Shown here: one piece after another, positions 44,756-57,850 of the stretch
Numbering within the stretch: the first letter of the stretch is position 1
How the letters are laid out: each line of letters begins with the position of its first letter
Assembly: GCA_021234155.1 (NCBI GenBank)
Contig: JAJEKV010000040.1
Location: 2,953,799-3,017,798 of the forward strand
DNA length: 64,000 nt
Direction: 5' to 3'
DNA from: Isoetes taiwanensis
Lineage: Eukaryota; Streptophyta; Lycopodiopsida; Isoetales; Isoetaceae
The notes under the pieces: model-generated
What the model was told of the DNA's origin: nothing
Databases searched by the model: none
Seen by the model: the letters and a program-made list of their open reading frames with translations, nothing else
Translations under genes and position numbers: made by a program

Positions 44756-47700
44756 GGATGGGTCCTATGAGACAACTAACTGGCCGATAGAAGAGGAATC
44801 TACCTCAAAAGAATCAATGGCATAACAGGAATAAAGAGAAAAAGATGGCAAAAGAGGCGGGGAGATGCAATTAGGAATATTAGAGAACTAATAGGCTCAC
44901 GGAAAAAGGAGGAAACGTACCTAAATGGCTGAAGAAATATAGGATAGGATAAAATAGAAAAAAGCACATGGAAAATAAGGCCAAAATGTGATTACAACAG
45001 CTAATGCAAAGGAAAAGAACCTGAAAAGTCAAACAAATGAAGTAGAAAGAAAATGGAGATGCCACAGGTTAATGACACCAAAGGAAATAGAATGGGCGTA
45101 AGAAGAACAGTGGAGAATGCGGAGCAAATGCGGTGAAAATGAGTGAGGGAAATGAGAGAAACAGGGCGATCAAACCAAGATCCAGTTGATTACATGGGCC
45201 AGACAAGACAAATAAGGAACTGGAGCAATTAGATAAATAAAAAGTGAACCCAGGCGAGAGGAACATATGAAATATATGGAGCAAGAGGAGTAAATAGAAA
45301 ATCGATCCAAGAAAGAGCTTAAGGAAGGAGAAGAGATACTGACATGGGAAACACCAAAATACATTGAGCAAGAAAGAGATCAAACAAAGAATGAACTAAA
45401 AGCACTAAAAAAGAGAATCTACAACTAACTGACAAAGGAAACACAAAATGACCCATAAAAGAATAAAAACTGAACAAAGAATATGTGAGAGACAGAAATG
45501 GTAACAACAAGAGTAGACAAATGGAATATGCAGAGCGGAAACAATAAAGTGAGATGAAAGAATGAAAAGCAACAAAAAACATTAGAGGAAAAAGGAGACA
45601 AAGGAACAAACTCGAAATGAAAAAAGACAAGAAGAATCAGATCAAGGAAATATATCGAACAACAGAGGTGAGGACAGAATGTCATGGAGCCATAGAGTAA
45701 ATGTGGAAAAGGAAACAAGAAGAAAGAGATAATGGAAAAGAATGGAAGTCATCTGGCCAACAAAATAGGGCAGGCAGTGGCAATACCCAAACCGGAAAAC
45801 AACACCCATGGACGAACCAAATAAGTAAACAATAAAATGACAAAGCATAAATATAGACACCATAGCGGGCAAAATGAGGTCAATCATATTCCAATCAATA
45901 TAATATATGTGCAAGACATCATGCACTAGCCAAAACAGTGCCAAATGTCTATGCCAAAACATGTATAATGCAATCTGTCATAAACAATTTGAAAACGTGC
46001 ACATCTACCACCGAAAGTAGATACAAGACCAGATAAGTGACCAGATAATAAGTAAACAAGATATATCGGGGTAAATAGAAAATGACCCAAAAAGAACTTA
46101 AAGCACTAAATGAGATACTACCCTGGAAAACAACAAAATACATAGAACAAATAAAGAACAAAATAAAAGATAAACAAAAGCACTAAATGAGAACCTAAGA
46201 CTAACTGACAAAGGAAACAAAACAAGGACGCATAAAAGAACAAAAAATGAACCTTTAAATATAAATGAAACCATCGAAGCGGAAAAGGAGAATAACGCAG
46301 GCAACAAAAAGAGGTCATAGGACATGATATAACGTTATATAACAGAGTAGAAGGAAGCAACCGAACATGAAGAACGAGAAGAAAGGACGAAACCATATAG
46401 TTTTAGACCAATTTAAGCTAAGCACCTTCAAACTGATGCAGCAATCTATTAAAACTAAACATAAATAACCACCACCGTGGACATGGAGCATGACTTATAC
46501 GCGCAAAAGGGAAACTACAAGGCAGATGAGAACAAAGTAGACAGAATGGATAAAATACTACAAATGGCCAAGATATATCAATGAAACCATGAAGATCACC
46601 CAAACAATGGCCCAAAGGAAGGAAGGAAGGAAGGAAGGAAGGAAGGTACTTTTATCGTCCACGGAGACCAATTTTTGTTCCCTTACGGAGACCAAAGGAA
46701 ACCACCAAAAAATTACAAGGGAACAGAGCAAGTGATATCAAGGAGCTAAATGGGAAGACGTAACCACGTGTAAGCAATTAAGAAAAGATATGCATTATGT
46801 CATGTTTGTAAAAAAGAAAATGCAAGATTACAAAGGGCATGTCGAGGAACGAGTTACCATAACAAAGCAAAATAATGTTTGAAAGAACCTGCATTCCATC
46901 TTCAAGTCAGCATGTTAGAAAGAATAACGCCAAAGAAACATGCATCGCATACTCGAACGGGGACACAAACCCTGATATGCATAGCAACAAAGAATAATGT
47001 CAAAAAAGACGTGTATTGTGATCATGACGTTACAAAGAAGAATGTTATGAGACCATGCACTCCGTCGAAGTTTGTAAGCAAGGAAATATGCATTATTACG
47101 TGTTACGAATAAAGGAAATGCAAGTCTAGGAAGGATATTGTAGGGTCTAAAATACAAGTCTACAAAAGGCACGTGGGGTTAAAAGATGATACAAAAAATA
47201 TGCATGTCATCCTAATCAAGGAGGATAGAAAAAATATGCACTATGAATGTAAAGAAGGAAATGAACCCCAGTTCAACAATAATAATGAGCAACCTTACCA
47301 ACAAAACACCACAGTGGGATTGAACAATTACATTTGTAAAATAATAAATACCTACGACCGAACCCTACATGCAACTGCATGCTCCGTAATAATGAAGTAT
47401 CTTAGGCCTCCTTGTCAAAATTAAAAGAGAGCCATTCACATAATACATCAAGGAAAAGCAGCCAAGTGATACGGTTCGTGATGTTTGAAACAAAAGCCAA
47501 CAAGCACATGTTAGATACAACCTGGCAAATAGAAGAAAAACCTGACATCGACATATAAAAACCATGCCACTAGCAGCATCCCCTGTGTAGGTTTCAAACC
47601 ATATAATACAAAAGGAAATAACAATTTGGAGGTTTTGAACCATATGATATCAAACAAAAAACCTGGCAAATTGAATGAAAAATTGATCTTGACGTACAAG

Positions 47701-48341
47701 AATATGCCACTCATGTGTTGGATCCACCCAATGTCGTTTAGGCTATCAAAACTAAACCATAACACGAGATGGAGAAAAATATCGTTTAAGTGAGAAATAT
47801 TTTCGAACCATAACCTGGCAAATTGAAGGAAACAACCGACATTGACATACATCACAAGCCATGTACAGGATTTGAAGTAATGTCGTCCCTTTGTAGGTTT
47901 CAGTCCACAACAAATGTAAATGACGTATCAAGGAGCCCAGGAATGCCATTATAAAAATACTACCTGAAAAATGTTTGTCTCAAAAGTGGAAGCCGAACGT
48001 GGGCGGCACAGCAACGTCCCAATAGTACCATTGCCTCCTAGCTTTTCTTTGCCGAACTACTCCAATGGAAGCAGGATGCTCTTGAGCAAGTGCCTCCGTT
48101 AACAAAGGATGCTTTTGCTTTCATGTGGGGAGCTATCCAAACAAGAGCAAAGAAAAAAGTGCTGGAGAGAAGTTAACAATGACCACCAAGTTAACAATGA
48201 CCACAGCGTTGGAAGCACAACCCAGTGATTACAAAGCGACTGTGTTAGACATCAAACATACTGCCCAAAAGGGTGAATTATTGGGATTAATGGGAGCTTA
48301 AACAAACGGAAAGAGGGAATTGAGGAAGCAACAACAAAGAC
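44756..48341. repeat. Purine-rich repeat-laden non-coding stretch
   Basis: A-rich on the plus strand. A block of ~200 bp (GTAAATAGAAAAT ... CTAACTGACAAAGGAAACA) occurs at about 45292-45470 and 46070-46260. A block starting ACCTGGCAAAT(T/A)GAA occurs near 47520, 47661 and 47814. Minus-strand frames here are long and F/L/S-rich only because the strand is T-rich; none looks coding. No gene is supported. Confidence 0.6.
46615..46700 (-). mobile_element. LINE 3' end, heavily truncated, (TTCC)n tail
   Basis: (GGAA)n on the plus strand is followed by TACTTTTATCGTCCACGGAG and ACCAAT, the reverse complement of the LINE 3' end seen at 38.57 kb. Only ~50 bp beyond the tail are recognisable. Confidence 0.75.
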
Positions 48342-48353
48342 ATATGGCCGATT

Positions 48354-49485
48354 CTATTCTAGAAAATGATTGGTTCTTGAACAACAAAAAATTGGTACAT
48401 TAAGTATTTAACTACTTCCAATTGAATACTGAATAAGGTAGATCTATAGAAATTGTTCATTGGATAAGGAGGACAAAATGCCAGAAGAAGATGTAAACAT
48501 CAAAATCAAATATTCTCTCAACAACAAATGCTTTCTCCATTATGGTTGCAATGGGAATCTATGGAACATGTCCTAAGTTAAATGGCTTATGGTCTTGGCT
48601 GAGGTGGAAAAATTCAGAGCCAACAGCTGACTAGAATACCTCTCGAACTGCAAAAATACAAGCTAGATCTTCAATTTGATGAAGTTGAGGCCTCAAAATA
48701 TATTGGTCAACCTATGTCGTAATCAAAGAAGAGGTACAAGCTAGATCTTCAATTTGTGTTGCAAATATATTATGGATTATAGTTTCCGACAGAGGTGGCA
48801 TGTTAGGGGAAAGCTATTTGAAAACATTGATGAGATTCCTAAAAGAGAGATAGAATGGGCCAAAGAATTCAGCAGGGAGACTCACCTAATGTATATGCTA
48901 TGGTGGTTCATGCATGCCAATAGCATGGACATGACAGATAGACAATTCGAGTTTTACAGAGAGTGCTATTATTACCATAGAGGCGTAGCTGATTGCTATG
49001 GCACTCTCATTCACTTATATTCCACTTTGTAACTCCAACAGTTGGTTGAGATTGTAGATTGGGGAAGAACTTCATACCAATCCTATATCCAAAGATTTCC
49101 AGACCACTTTCACTTTCTTGACACCTATAATTTCTGATTTTGGCCTCAATTTCTATATTACCGCTTTTGCAGATTGTTGGCTTAAGAGATCTACATGGAA
49201 GGTCGTGGAGCTTCATCCGGCATTTCTTTGGAATTCTCGTAATTCTCGTTTCCATCGAAAGGATGCGCCATCAATAGTGACATACTCATCTATCATGAGA
49301 ATTTCATGCTCTCATTCATATTAACTATTTCACATATTTCTATATGATATATTTGGGACTATCTATGTCCAAAATCTATTTCGCTAGATTGTCGACTACT
49401 TTGTCATGCAATTCTCTATTTTTGTACTTATTCTCTATAATTAATGATTAAAAAGCTTCATTCCCAAAAAAAAAAAAAAAAAAAA
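48354..49485 (+). mobile_element. Retro-inserted transcript with poly(A) and 12-bp target duplication
   Basis: ATATGGCCGATT occurs at 48342-48353 and again at 49486-49497, directly after an A-run (49466-49485). The 1.13 kb between them is therefore a poly(A) retro-insertion: a processed copy of a transcript or a 5'-truncated LINE. It includes a 36-bp imperfect duplication (ACAAGCTAGATCTTCAATTT at about 48659 and 48736) and the ORF 48754-49032. No RT motif is seen. Confidence 0.85.
48754..49032 (+). CDS. Orphan ORF inside the retro-inserted sequence
   Basis: 92 codons (YSFRQRWHVRGKLFENIDEI, continuing to KREIEWAKEFSRETHLMYML, then ADCYGTLIHLYSTL). It looks coding by its balanced, aromatic-rich composition and matches no family I recognise. 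As part of a poly(A) insertion it is likely the 3' portion of a processed pseudogene or of a LINE/SINE transcript. Confidence 0.35.
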   Translation: MCCKYIMDYSFRQRWHVRGKLFENIDEIPKREIEWAKEFSRETHLMYMLWWFMHANSMDMTDRQFEFYRECYYYHRGVADCYGTLIHLYSTL

Positions 49486-49497
49486 ATATGGCCGATT

Positions 49498-51488
49498 TGA
49501 TAATAGACACGACAAGATCATATGGCTTAAGCAGAAAGAGGCGTCTTGCACAAGAGTTGAGGAACATGGAGCTCTGAACATATGCCAGGCCTGAATGAAA
49601 GCAGGATGCTGTCAGGAAAACAATCGCAGCTGGATATTCTAGAGCAACGGCTAAGTTAATCAATATAATATATAAATTGATAAATGTGCTTGTCAAACAA
49701 AGGAAACTATAGTAAATTCGTGCAGGTTCATAGCAAACGAGAAAAAGCAAGGGGCAGGACTAGAAATCACCCTCAAAAACTGTTAGAAGGCACATCGTGG
49801 AAAAACTTTGGCTAGATTCAAGCTCCATGCAGACAACCAAAAAACAGCTTTGGGCAGGCTAAGTATAATCAATAATGCAATTCAAGGAACAATCTGGCCA
49901 GCCAATTTACATGATAACACCAAGAATTAGTATATCAGGACCTGCAAAAACCGTGCTTGATAACCAAGAAAACATAAGGATCTGCAAAAACCATGCTTGA
50001 TAACAAGGCAAACATGGCGAGATTTTCATCTCTTCTCATGGGAGAACAAATTTGACACAGAACGAACGCACTTCTTGTACTAATTCAACATCACATCACA
50101 ACTAAAATTAAAAACATGCAACAGAAGACCTCCATCACCTGTCAGAAAAATGAAATTAACAGATTGAACGAGAGAAGCCACATAGAGAAGCCACATGTAA
50201 AATAAGGCGACGTTCAGATATAAATATCCAGAAAAAAGAAAAAATGGAAATATAGTCAATTAGTGCAGGTTCCTGCTTTGTCTACTATAGCAAAAAGGCA
50301 AGGCCCCTCAAATTGATGCACCAAGCTCGGCATCGGATTGTGATGCCAAAGGCAATTAGTGAAATGGCTATGGAAAGCATAATAAGAAACCTACAGCCCT
50401 CAAACTGTTAAAAATTATTTTGTGCAAGAACTGCAAAACACAGTTGACCTGTTATTCGTGAGCTACAATCTGGCCAACAAAGTTTTGAGGTAGACAGGGT
50501 GCTAAAAACAAGAACCAGTATCTCAAGTCCAGCCAAAAATGTGCCTGATAACCAGGCAAACAAGATGGAATGCATACGAACAATGCAGCTTGAAAAAACA
50601 TGGTTTCCACCACTATCACCCTTGCAAAATTAACTGAAGTTATATAATCTAGTCTGTAAGAAAAATAGCATGATACCTGTAGCTACATTCCAGCTCCATA
50701 CAGACAACCATGAGACATCTCATGTCAGGCTTAGTATAATTTACAATGGACACACAGAAAAATGAGAATAGATGAAATCCAACAAGTTACCTCTGGCGGA
50801 GATATATCTGATATACCGCTGTCAATATCTGCAGTGTATAGAGCAACTCCAAAGTGAAACAGAAGACCAGTCAAAAGCGACCAAACCCTCGCCATTTGCT
50901 TAAACCCTTGACGTCGCCTAAACCCTTGCCATTTCGCTTCACAGATGAGAACACCAGAGCTACGCAAGATCTGCCAAAAATGTCATAGCACAGCCAACAG
51001 CTCTGGCCAAAACGAATAGGCAGAGTTAAACCTGAGCCCTGTATATCAAACCCATGCCGTATAATCATGGACAAAAGGAAGCATGCCAAAAACGAGCCAG
51101 GAGAAGAGTCGACAAGGCAGAACATGGCCCAACCGCCCAAAATTTCAACACAGGCACCGGAACCCAAGGCTCAAGGATCTCGAGGGATCAAGCAAACCTG
51201 AAATAGGCACGGATATCATCACTAAATAAAAACAAAGCAATAACCAATCACGGCCAAAGTAATCAATCAATCCCGTCAAAACCAAACAGTGCAACAACCA
51301 TGAAACGACCAGAACCGCAGCCAGCAAGAAAACAAAGCCGCCAAAGGCAACCGCCCAAATACTAACAATGAAATCATGAAACAAATCTAGGAGGAAATGA
51401 TAGAGAGAATTCGACGACGCTGCTAAGAAGCTTTTAGGATAGTTGAGTGAATAGGGAGAATTCTAAGACGCTGGAAGGAACAGAATAC
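49498..51488. repeat. Repeat-laden non-coding stretch
   Basis: CTGCAAAAACC(G/A)TGCTTGATAAC occurs at about 49943 and 49982, with a weaker third copy near 50526. The phrase AGCTCCAT(G/A)CAGACAACCA occurs near 49820 and 50692. No coding region is supported. Confidence 0.5.
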
Positions 51489-51653
51489 ACTTGTGGAGCT
51501 CAAAAGAAAAAAATGCAAAGGAGCTCAAGAGAACGCCGATGACTAGAAAGGGGAAAGGAGACGGTATAAATAGAATATGTGGATATGTGAAGAAGGACGT
51601 CCCCATCCAAGGAATGTCGGTTCTATTGCTATCGCAATAGAACCGTGGCATTC
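51489..51653 (+). repeat. Direct repeat, right copy, with hairpin
   Basis: Nearly identical to 44589-44755. The hairpin GGTTCTATTGC-TATC-GCAATAGAACC is at 51619-51644. The copies are 6.9 kb apart in the same orientation. They could be short LTR-like ends of an unknown element or a dispersed promoter-bearing repeat. Confidence 0.9.
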
Positions 51654-52536
51654 TTTTTTGCTTAAATGGTTCTACAATTACATAATAAGTTCTTTTACAT
51701 GTGGCTTCTCCCATTTGCTTTGCATACACTATTTGGGAGAAATATATGTCACAAGCTTTTAGCCTGGCTAAGCAAACTTAAGCTTTTGTGCAAATTCCAA
51801 TCTCTGCACAAACAAGCTCTTGGCAAATCCCCCTAGCCATGTTTCTATTTTTGCACAAGAAAGACATGCTTTGGATATCACAAAACCTAAATCAACAATT
51901 TGTAATATATGATATAGTTTTCAATATTCTTCTTGAATGCTTCGTTTCTTAGCAGCAATGTTCATCATTTAACATTGTTGTGTTAGGACAAAAACTTATG
52001 CGTACATATTGTTATGCTTGTGTTTTCTTATGTACAGACTTCATAATCATCGTGATAATTGTCGAGAAATGTCTATGCATCACCCCTTCGCCCCAAAGGC
52101 CAAAACAAATTTGGACTATACACACCATATTATACATAAGAAATTGAACCATTGAATTAAAACCCTTTTAGGTCCCCCAGTTGTTTTTGCTGATATTTAT
52201 ATCGGGCATCCAGCAGTTGGCGAGGAGTCCTAAACACATATATGGTCGTACATGTCTACAATGCGCTTCACAATCTTTGGTTTAGTTTCGGAATAACTGA
52301 CAGTTAACTAAAACTTGCTATAAAACAAATCGCACTTAATAATGGCCAAGATCATTTGAAACTGATATCTAACGGTCCAAACCTATTGATGACGCCCTGT
52401 ACGAATATTAGGAAAAACAACAGGAGGGTCTGGGGGAGTCAGTTCAATGGTTCAATTTCTTATGTATAATATGGTGTGTATGGTGTGCAATTGATTTCAT
52501 TTTTTTCTCAGTTGAGGCACTTTGACCAATATGATA
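51654..52536. other. Intergenic stretch with no supported gene
   Basis: AT-rich, nothing supported. Confidence 0.5.
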
Positions 52537-52700
52537 AGATAAGATAAGATAAGATAAATTTTTACGTCCACGGGAACCCAACGGGTTATGGGACGGCACA
52601 TGCAAGGGCAACAGCCCATCTAAAACCTGGGGACTAGGCCCCACCACCAAACACAATAACCAAATATTAAAAGGCTACCAAGAATAAGATAAGATAATGC
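52537..52700 (-). mobile_element. LINE 3' end with (TTATC)n tail
   Basis: (GATAA)n on the plus strand is followed by ATTTTTACGTCCACGGGAAC and GGGTTATGGGAC, the reverse complement of the LINE 3' end of this window with TTATC instead of TTCC as tail unit. AATAAGATAAGATAA recurs at the far side (about 52684-52698), which looks like the target duplication, so the tail unit may have been templated by the target. Confidence 0.75.
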
Positions 52701-53040
52701 TAATGCTAGTAGTAAATTTATGCTTCTAAAATTATCTAGACATAGCCAGTCCAAGGATTGGAAGGCCATTGATCTAGAATAATTGCTGCGGCTCCCCTAT
52801 ACACTGCCCATTTCTTTTGCAGGCGGGCTGCCCTCACCTTGCAGAGCTCCTCCTTACGGTTACACAATTGAAGAGGGGAGAGGTCCTCATGTACTGAAGA
52901 GTCTACGTGTCTTCTATGTTTCTTGATTATTTAGCATTAATATATTGCTATTTTAAAGAATTCATTCAGTAAATAAAAGCTATTGCCCCCATGAATACAC
53001 ATTTGAGTCTTATAATGGGCGTCCAAATACATCTAATCTG

Positions 53041-53254
53041 CTATTCTCAAATAAGGGCTCGCATGAAAACAGACAAAAGCTCCCTGCTGACAGAAGAGAA
53101 AACGCCGATGAGAAGTCGATGAAGAACCTGCAAGAAATAGCAATCCCCAAATGAACCAGAGCACCAGAAAATGTATGCAATGCATGCATGCATGGGAGAG
53201 ATGCATGCTCGCCCATTTGAGAATACCGATGCGATGGCTCGGATCGATGGCATT
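53041..53254 (-). repeat. Third copy of the 15-kb dispersed repeat
   Basis: Reverse-strand copy of the 15186-15580 unit, with an internal deletion. It has the near-palindrome at 53217-53250, the ATGC stretch at ~53180-53200, TTCTTGCAGG, and the end phrase CATGCGAGCCCTTATTTGAG. Confidence 0.8.
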
Positions 53255-53518
53255 TATTACATGTAAAGATAAGGGAACAATGAATTTTTTCCAATTGTTT
53301 GACAAAATTGATAATGATAACAAAGAAATTTACATGTGTGCCCTTGATTTTTTTTTTATCATAGAATGTTTGTTATTCAATCTCAAACATTTGTATTTTA
53401 AAATGACATTTGCAAGCAACCAATTCACTCCACATGAAAGAAGATATAGCCAATACACTAATGCCTTACATTGTAAATGCATTTTTTTGATGCAGTTAGT
53501 TTTTTCTTGAAGGATGAA

Positions 53519-53520
<2 letters not shown>

Positions 53521-53548
<28 letters not shown>
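53521..53548. repeat. T homopolymer (28 nt)
   Basis: A second T-run (53603-53620) follows 55 bp later. The first could be the poly(A) end of another minus-strand retro-insertion. Confidence 0.8.
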
Positions 53549-53549
<1 letters not shown>

Positions 53550-53602
53550 GGAAGGTACGAATTTTTTTATATTATATATAAATAAAGAAGTACAATGTTT
53601 GA

Positions 53603-56600
53603 TTTTTTTTTTTTTTTTTTGTTGAAGGACGTCAGACTTTATTCAATCAAAGAGTCAAATACAAGTATAAATGCAGAGACAGGAATAAAATCTCAGCGGA
53701 TAAGCGGAGACCCACCGAGTGAAGCAACCTGCCTAAGCATAAGAGTGCACATCCAAAAACTCCTCAAAAATCAATCGCCTCTTGCGAGGGGCAAGTGAAG
53801 AACAATGATACGACTTTACAATGTAACCTTGAGCTTCTTGGAGAACACGATTATCTGCCACATCCACGTCTTTTCCAGATAGTCCAAAGCAACCATCCTG
53901 CTGCTAGATGAAAAGCCTGGCCTTGTAACTCTGTCCAGGTACTTGGGTAAATTGCCAAAAGCAGTTGTTGACTTGTTAGTGAAACCTGAAAAGGGAAAAC
54001 AACCAGTCCCCATACATCCTAAGGTGTTCACACATGAAAAAGCAATGCTCAATGGTCTCCGGATCCACGCTTGCATCTTGGACACCGATTTGATATTCTA
54101 GGGTTAAACTTATGGACAAGCACATTAACCCATGACACACCTATGAAGAATCTGCCACCAAAGAATCGCCACTTTAGGATGAAGTAGCTTGTCCCATGCC
54201 CAAGACCACACCTTCGCCATTGAAGAGGAGGAAGTTGAAGAGACCACTTATTAGACGAAGGAAGAATATCAAATATCAAGCAACAAGCGATACATAGAGT
54301 TCACAAGTTTGCACTCCTTAATTTCTTCATGACAAACCCATACCAAAATATCTTCTTGGTGTGGCGAAATAGGCTGTAGAAAATCAGCAACTTTTGCCAA
54401 AGAACTCTATCCCATCGCCCCAATAGAAACTTTAATCAAAAGCCTCCCATGTCGACCAAGAATCGGCCCGAAGTCATACCATGCTTGCAATAGTTAAGAT
54501 TCCAAAGACTTTTCCAACGCCTTTGAGTCAATGGGTGCATTTGAAAGCAAAGTGGTTGATTGTCTACCGTAGGGATCCACCAACAAGGTGTAAATAACCA
54601 AGCATACACAAGCGGTTGGACTGATGTGAAATAAAGTTTTGATCATGGTGCCGAATCTAACAATCCCTTTAAGAATGGAGAAGCATTATGATAAGGCCGC
54701 AACTCATAAAATAAACTCCATGGAAGAACAGGTTTGAGTGTGACTTTACCAAAAGGGATACTGATGGGTAAGAGCACATTGCAATAAGCCGTAACCCGTG
54801 AGAATCATCCTTACCTCACGAAGCCGCCAAATGAATTTTGAGATCATAACCTTACTCTGCAAATGGAAATCTGTCATGCCCAAACCTCCAAAGCAGACTT
54901 AGGTTTTATACACTTAGACCATGCAACCTTCACCACTACCCCTCGCTTCATTTCCACCCCGATAAAGTTTCTAACAACACCCACAATCTCCTGAAACTTT
55001 GAGTGGGAAGCAAGAATGGCGTAAGCCATATAGACATGTGTGTTGCTTAAGACATGCTTAGCAACCGCTACCCCTTCCGTGCATAGATAGCTTAGCCAGA
55101 TCCCACCAAAAAAGGTGCCTCAAGAACCCCTCGATTATAACATCCCAAGCATCGGTTGAAACATGAATACCCACCGGGATACCAAGAAGCTTGGTTGCCT
55201 TCCCATGAGGCAACACCTTCCGTGGGTAAGCAAGAACACATGGTGGGACTTCATCATCTAGAGTCCACAAAGCGTAACACTTTTGCCAACCCACCAAAAC
55301 TCCGTGAGGCTAAGGAAAATGTGTCGCTAAGCTTTGCATTTTGGGAGATTATCGATCCGACACAATATTCATATCTTGAGTTGGGATGTTCCACTTCCAT
55401 ACTCACTATCTGCATGTCTAATATTCTTTCTTCTCCTCGAGATCGCCCAACAAGTCCTAGAAAGTGGTAAGGGGAGCCTCCTCTCTGCTCCACCCTTCCA
55501 TTGTGCACTTGCAATTCTTGGTGGAGGAGAGCCTCCTCTGCGCTCTATTCTCCCCATATTTTGTGCAGCTTCACCATGAGACTCAAATGGTGAGGGAGAG
55601 CCTTCACCCGCTCAACCCTCCCATTTGCCTCTTCTCAGGAAGTGACAACCTCGCTGAAGCAAAGTGAGCATATTTGTTCCTTGCGGTAGCTTTTTTCAAA
55701 CTCACTTTTGTCCATCCCGCTTGAACTCGTTCTTGCCGTTCTTGTTCTATTTGAATCGAATGCAATTTAGTCAGAAAAAATCATCAAAAAGAAGAGGGGA
55801 AGGAAACACCTGGTCGCCACATTTACCGGATTTGCACAAGACAAAAATGAGAAGGAGAAGGGAGAGACACAGACGGTGTAGAAGTATTGGGGATAGAAGC
55901 AGGAAGAGTGGCAGTAGAGGGTATGGACATGTGGGGAAGAGCAACATGATGATCCCTCTTAGCTCGAAAGTTTGCAAACATTGCTAGTTGAGGAAATAAG
56001 AGGGCAAGCTGAGGACCATTAAGCAATTTCAAGTCAAACTTAAGAAACATGGGGCCACTTTTAATTACAAATGACTTCGGGCAAAGCATGACCAAGGGAA
56101 GTGACACACGATCTCTTTGCCCCATCAACAATGGAATGGGCCAAATGAGTGCCCAAACCATTAGCAATGTTAATGAGAAACTCGGGGACCAGCAAGTCAG
56201 GAGGAAGATTGGAGATTGAGAGCCAGCAAGGCATTTTCAAAGCATTGAGCATGTTGGGATTAAAACCTGGAGAATAAGACTGGTACAATATATAATCACT
56301 CCACATAGGATCAACCCCTCGTGCCACCAACCAACCGATCTGCTACAAAGGCGGATCATAAAAAACAATCAAGAAAAGTTTTTATCTAACATTTTCAATG
56401 TGCGATAGCCGAAGTCCAATTCTTCAAGATGACCTGTTAACCAAGATCCAAGCTTTCTAACATCCAAATAAACACCAAGATAACGCCCACAACTCAAATG
56501 ACATCAAATTACCAATACACTTTTTATGAAGATCATGATCAATTTCTACCACATGATATCCGAAGCTTTAAGGGTGTCTCTACATACCTCCTGTTCATAG

Positions 56601-57170
56601 AACACCTCCACTGTGGTAAAGAAAAGTCAAAGTCGTTGCCTCGCGTGCTAGAAGCTTCGCCCAATAAGGATCCAATATCTCTTTTATTTTCATGAATCAT
56701 CAAATCAATAGCTCCTGAAACACGCGAAGAAGAAATAGCAGAAGACAAATCTTTCTTAATCCAATCACTAAAGCGTTCCCTGACCCTAGTCACTGAATTT
56801 CCAGACCTCCATGGTAATGCAGAGGCAGAAGCCACAACTGTGGGAGCTGGGGGGATAGAAGCACTATCACTTTGAATTCTAATATCAGGAGCACCAACAG
56901 GAGACAAAGACGAACTTGGCACATCTGCTCTATTACCATTAGGAGGAACACCCCGAGATGGTAATTGGGGAAAATCAATATGAGAGATATCCATACCTTC
57001 TTGAACCAAGCTCTCTTTCATCAGATCTTTTCCTCGTTGCGTCCCTTTCGCGGCATGAGACTTCAAGGCCACTTGAGAAGAAGAAACAGAAGAGACTGCT
57101 TTCGTCACCATCAAGGATGAGGTGGCCGAAAGTGATCAGACCAGATCCGGCTGCCTTGTGCAAAAAGCAA
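53603..57170 (-). mobile_element. Decayed L1-type LINE with internal deletion
   Basis: The poly(A) tail is the T-run 53603-53620 (minus orientation). Reading leftward, 57114-56539 encodes a serine-rich N-terminal region. 56330-56061 (CWLSISNLPPDLLVPEFLIN ... GLGTHLAHSI) matches the DUF4283-like RNA-binding domain of plant LINE ORF1 proteins. About 55297-55058 (KVLPHGKATKLLGIPVG) is RT-thumb-like. 54279-54049 carries RCPRCKRGSGD, the start of a zf-RVT knuckle that continues in shifted frames. Endonuclease and most of RT are missing, and many stops interrupt the rest. Confidence 0.75.
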
Positions 57171-57599
57171 CCCACCACAACACACACTAATGGAAAGCCC
57201 TCGACGCAAGCTTTCCAACGAGCCCAGACACACCAAAAAGCGAGCTCAGATGCAGAAGTTATGGCAGAAACGGTAAATCTGCCATGTCCGTCGACCGGCC
57301 GGTCCCAGTGTGCAATCGCATGTACTGCTTATGGTCACCTTCACATCAATGTGTTGGATCAAGTACAATGTTTGATGTTAGTAGAGAATTACTACAGGAG
57401 TAATCTCAACATCTTCATTCTTTACTAACAAAAAACTTATTATGAATTACTCTTGAAGCTGATACAAAAGGCCCCTGAAGATTCGTAACATTTGACAGAA
57501 TCACAAAAGTTCTCAATAATGATGAAAAGGGCAAGAAAATTGTAAGGCTTCATATCTGTAAAGCTGCAGCAAGATAATATGAAATCCAAGAAGCTCTCA

Positions 57600-57850
57600 C
57601 TCAAACATATCAGTATTTGAGCATAATCAACCAAGCATATCAGTACTTGTGAAGATTACCAAAGCCAATGAAGAATTAGTAGTCTCTCAAGCATAGCAGT
57701 ACTTGAGAGTTCTTGGCATAAAATACCAAAGCCAATTAATATCAGTAATCTCTCAAGCATATCAGTACTTAAGAGTTCTTGGCATAAAATACCAAAACAC
57801 AGCAAGGATTGGCAACCACTCAAGCATGGCAGTACTTGAGATAGGAATCC
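57600..57850 (+). repeat. ~65-bp imperfect tandem repeat
   Basis: CTCAAGCATA(G/T)CAGTACTT(G/A)AG followed by AGTTCTTGGCATAAAATACC recurs about four times, starting near 57622 (partial), 57686, 57751 and 57816. Confidence 0.85.

Noticed and set aside
44880-46400. Cluster of minus-strand ORFs rich in F, L and S that look like membrane proteins
   Set aside because: The plus strand is A-rich, so its complement reads as F/L/S codons in all frames. Several frames are open at once and none is favoured.
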